Below are positions 37,802-39,210 of a DNA stretch of 39,210 nucleotides, piece by piece. Source of the stretch: Neisseriaceae bacterium (lineage in GTDB: Bacteria > Pseudomonadota > Gammaproteobacteria > Burkholderiales > UBA11063). Numbering within the stretch: position 1 is the first letter of the stretch; each line of letters starts with the position of its first letter. The translations under genes and the position numbers were made by a program. The stretch is taken from assembly GCA_003963245.1 (NCBI GenBank), contig RXJX01000008.1, forward strand, positions 2,969 through 42,178, read 5' to 3'. Below the pieces are notes generated by a model, which worked only from the letters and a program-made list of their open reading frames with translations, made no database searches and was not told where the DNA came from.

Positions 37802-39051
37802 ATGCAGTGGAAGAAAAGTTTGGTTGTGGTGGTTTAGGGGGCTCCTCCAGTAGCAGCAATGGAGGAAATCAAACTGTTCTTCCTGCGTTAGCAACACTTG
37901 TTGTAACGTCACTTAATAGTAAGGCAACAATTTATTGGCAAATCCTTCAGTGCTTTTTGATTCGTTGACATTGTTTTGGAGAGACTCAGATGGTAGCATT
38001 GATTCGAAAGTCTTTGATTATCCGAATGTGCCAGAGCAAATGGCACAGTTAAATGCTCCAGATGACCGAATTTACTGGTTAAGTTATAAAGCTGGTGGTG
38101 TGACAAACAAAGCTACAGGAGGTGCAAAGATTGTGCCTTTTACTAGTCAAGATTTGGGCTTTTGGGGTGCTATGTCAATTTTTGATTTAAAAAATAATGG
38201 CTGTCCTTCAATTTTAGGGGCTATTTCTGATTGCAGAGGGGGATTAACTAGGCTATCGGAAGCTGATTTGGGGCTGGCGAATTTGAGACAGTCTGGAAGA
38301 GTTTATCGTGATATTCGGTTTGCTGATTTTGACAATGATGGTTATCTTGACATTTTTTTGCCGACATACACTGGGTTCTCAGCCTCAGAACAAAACTATC
38401 TACTGAAAAATAATCACGATAGAAGCTTCTCAGAAATCGCAGATTCTGCTGGAGTTGCAGATCGTAATAGGTCTCTAGATTTTAGACCTGAGGAATGCAG
38501 GCTCTTGATTGGAACGGCGATGGTTTAATTGATTTTTATTCTGCCAGTCGTTTATATATCAATCAGGGGAACTGGAAATTCAAAAATATTCGTCAATCTG
38601 TGGGGTTGCCGGAATTATTTGATGAGGGATTTAAGATATTTGATTATAACAATGATGGTTTGTTGGATTTTTTGTACATGCATCCAAATTATGGACCAGT
38701 GTTGTATGTTAATCACGATGGTTATTTTTCGAAAGAGTCCCCTGCTTTTGAAAATGGATATTGTCGTGAAGCTTTCGGACTCAATGTTGCGGATATAAAT
38801 GGTGATAGTTATGAAGATGTTTTAGCTGGCGGTGGTTATAATGAATCGGGAGGGTTGGCTCAGCCAAAATTGTTTGTTTATCAGAGTGGTAGATATAAAT
38901 CAAGTGGATTTGTTGATGGTTTTTATGGGTGGAGCGATCTGGTGAGTGTCGGTGTATAGATTTAAATGGTTCTATTGATGTGTTTGAACGAGCTGGTAAT
39001 ATTGTTTATCTACGGAATAATACTAAAGTTCAAAATAGTTTACATTTAAAT
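37802..39051 (+). pseudogene. FG-GAP/VCBS-repeat lipoprotein gene, multiply frameshifted
   Basis: A single protein is legible in five successive frames. An ATG at 37802 with GGGAG before it starts MQWKKSLVVVV. The lipobox-like CGGLGGSSSSS is in the next frame (from 37825). LFDSLTLFWRDSDGSID runs in a third frame (37935-38528). The main FG-GAP repeats follow from about 38495 in a fourth frame to TAG 38959. DLNGSIDVFERAGN follows in a fifth frame from 38959. The repeats carry Ca-binding loops: ADFDNDGYLDI, LDWNGDGLIDF, FDYNNDGLLDF, ADINGDSYEDV. The intact ancestor would be a secreted lipoprotein with an integrin-like propeller. The gene is dead and joins an IS remnant at about 39052. Confidence 0.85.
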
Positions 39052-39210
39052 ATCAATGCGGTAATGTGGATCCTACGAACCGGCGCACCTTGGTGAGATT
39101 TACCGGAGAGTTATGGTGACTGGAAAAATACTCACCGCCGATTCTGCCGTTGGCGAGATCGTGGAGCATGGGAGGACATCCTTAACGAGATGATTGAAGA
39201 ACCAGATTTT
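39052..39210 (+). mobile_element. IS5-family transposase remnant, 5'-truncated and with an internal stop
   Basis: In the same frame as the end of the lipoprotein pseudogene, INAVMWILRTGAPW appears, then TGA (39094-39096), then DLPESYGDWKNTHRR and CRWRDRGAWEDIL to the window edge. This is the highly conserved N-terminal block of IS5-group transposases, in which the stop position is normally Arg (CGA to TGA). The usual first 40-50 codons and the left inverted repeat are missing, so the element is truncated at its left end. Base composition is much richer in G and C than the flanking DNA. The right end lies outside the window. Confidence 0.85.

Overview
The window reads as chromosome from a low-GC Gram-negative bacterium. 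Several products carry lipoprotein signal peptides, and an ABC-type O-antigen export system is present. The housekeeping genes (Uup, Tag, TrpS, RbgA/YlqF, a two-cone NrdA with NrdR boxes) fit a low-GC beta- or gammaproteobacterium. I cannot name the species from sequence alone.

Layout. 1-787 is the C-terminal end of a repeat protein built from 46-residue, cysteine-bearing propeller-like units. 1081-4262 holds uup, a HAD phosphatase and tag on the + strand. 4317-7512 is a minus-strand group: rbgA, an alpha/beta hydrolase, a VOC protein and trpS. 7714-9865 encodes two predicted lipoproteins, a HAD-like phosphatase and a trypsin-like protease. 10390-13248 is nrdA, preceded by a good promoter and two NrdR boxes 32 bp apart and followed by a strong terminator. 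13529-14649 is a lipoprotein gene broken by one frameshift. 15019-17521 is a POT peptide transporter followed by galE, both on the minus strand.

17709-37762 is one long + strand surface-polysaccharide locus. It has the export pair wzm/wzt, with a decayed MNT/HEPN toxin-antitoxin pair wedged between them. Next come genes for a dTDP-3-acylamino-3,6-dideoxyhexose (fdtA, a GNAT/FemAB-like transferase, a left-handed beta-helix acyltransferase, fdtB) and a GT2 glycosyltransferase whose end is a tandem heptad repeat with a frameshift. The more GC-rich block rmlA-rmlC-rmlB follows, then a 1136-residue three-domain glycosyltransferase, another GT2 enzyme, a membrane acyltransferase, an AsnB-type amidotransferase, a UDP-glucuronate 4-epimerase and ugd. 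RmlA and RmlB make dTDP-4-keto-6-deoxyglucose, FdtA/FdtB and an acyltransferase turn it into an amino sugar, Ugd plus the epimerase make UDP-galacturonate, and GalE upstream supplies UDP-galactose. The glycosyltransferases assemble the chain, and Wzm/Wzt export it after its end is recognised by the Wzt C-terminal domain. rmlD is not in the window.

37802-39210 is wreckage: an FG-GAP/VCBS-repeat lipoprotein gene read in five successive frames, fused at about 39052 to a 5'-truncated IS5-family transposase with its own internal stop. Frameshifts sit only in accessory genes. Housekeeping and core sugar genes are intact, so this looks like real decay or variation rather than poor sequence quality.
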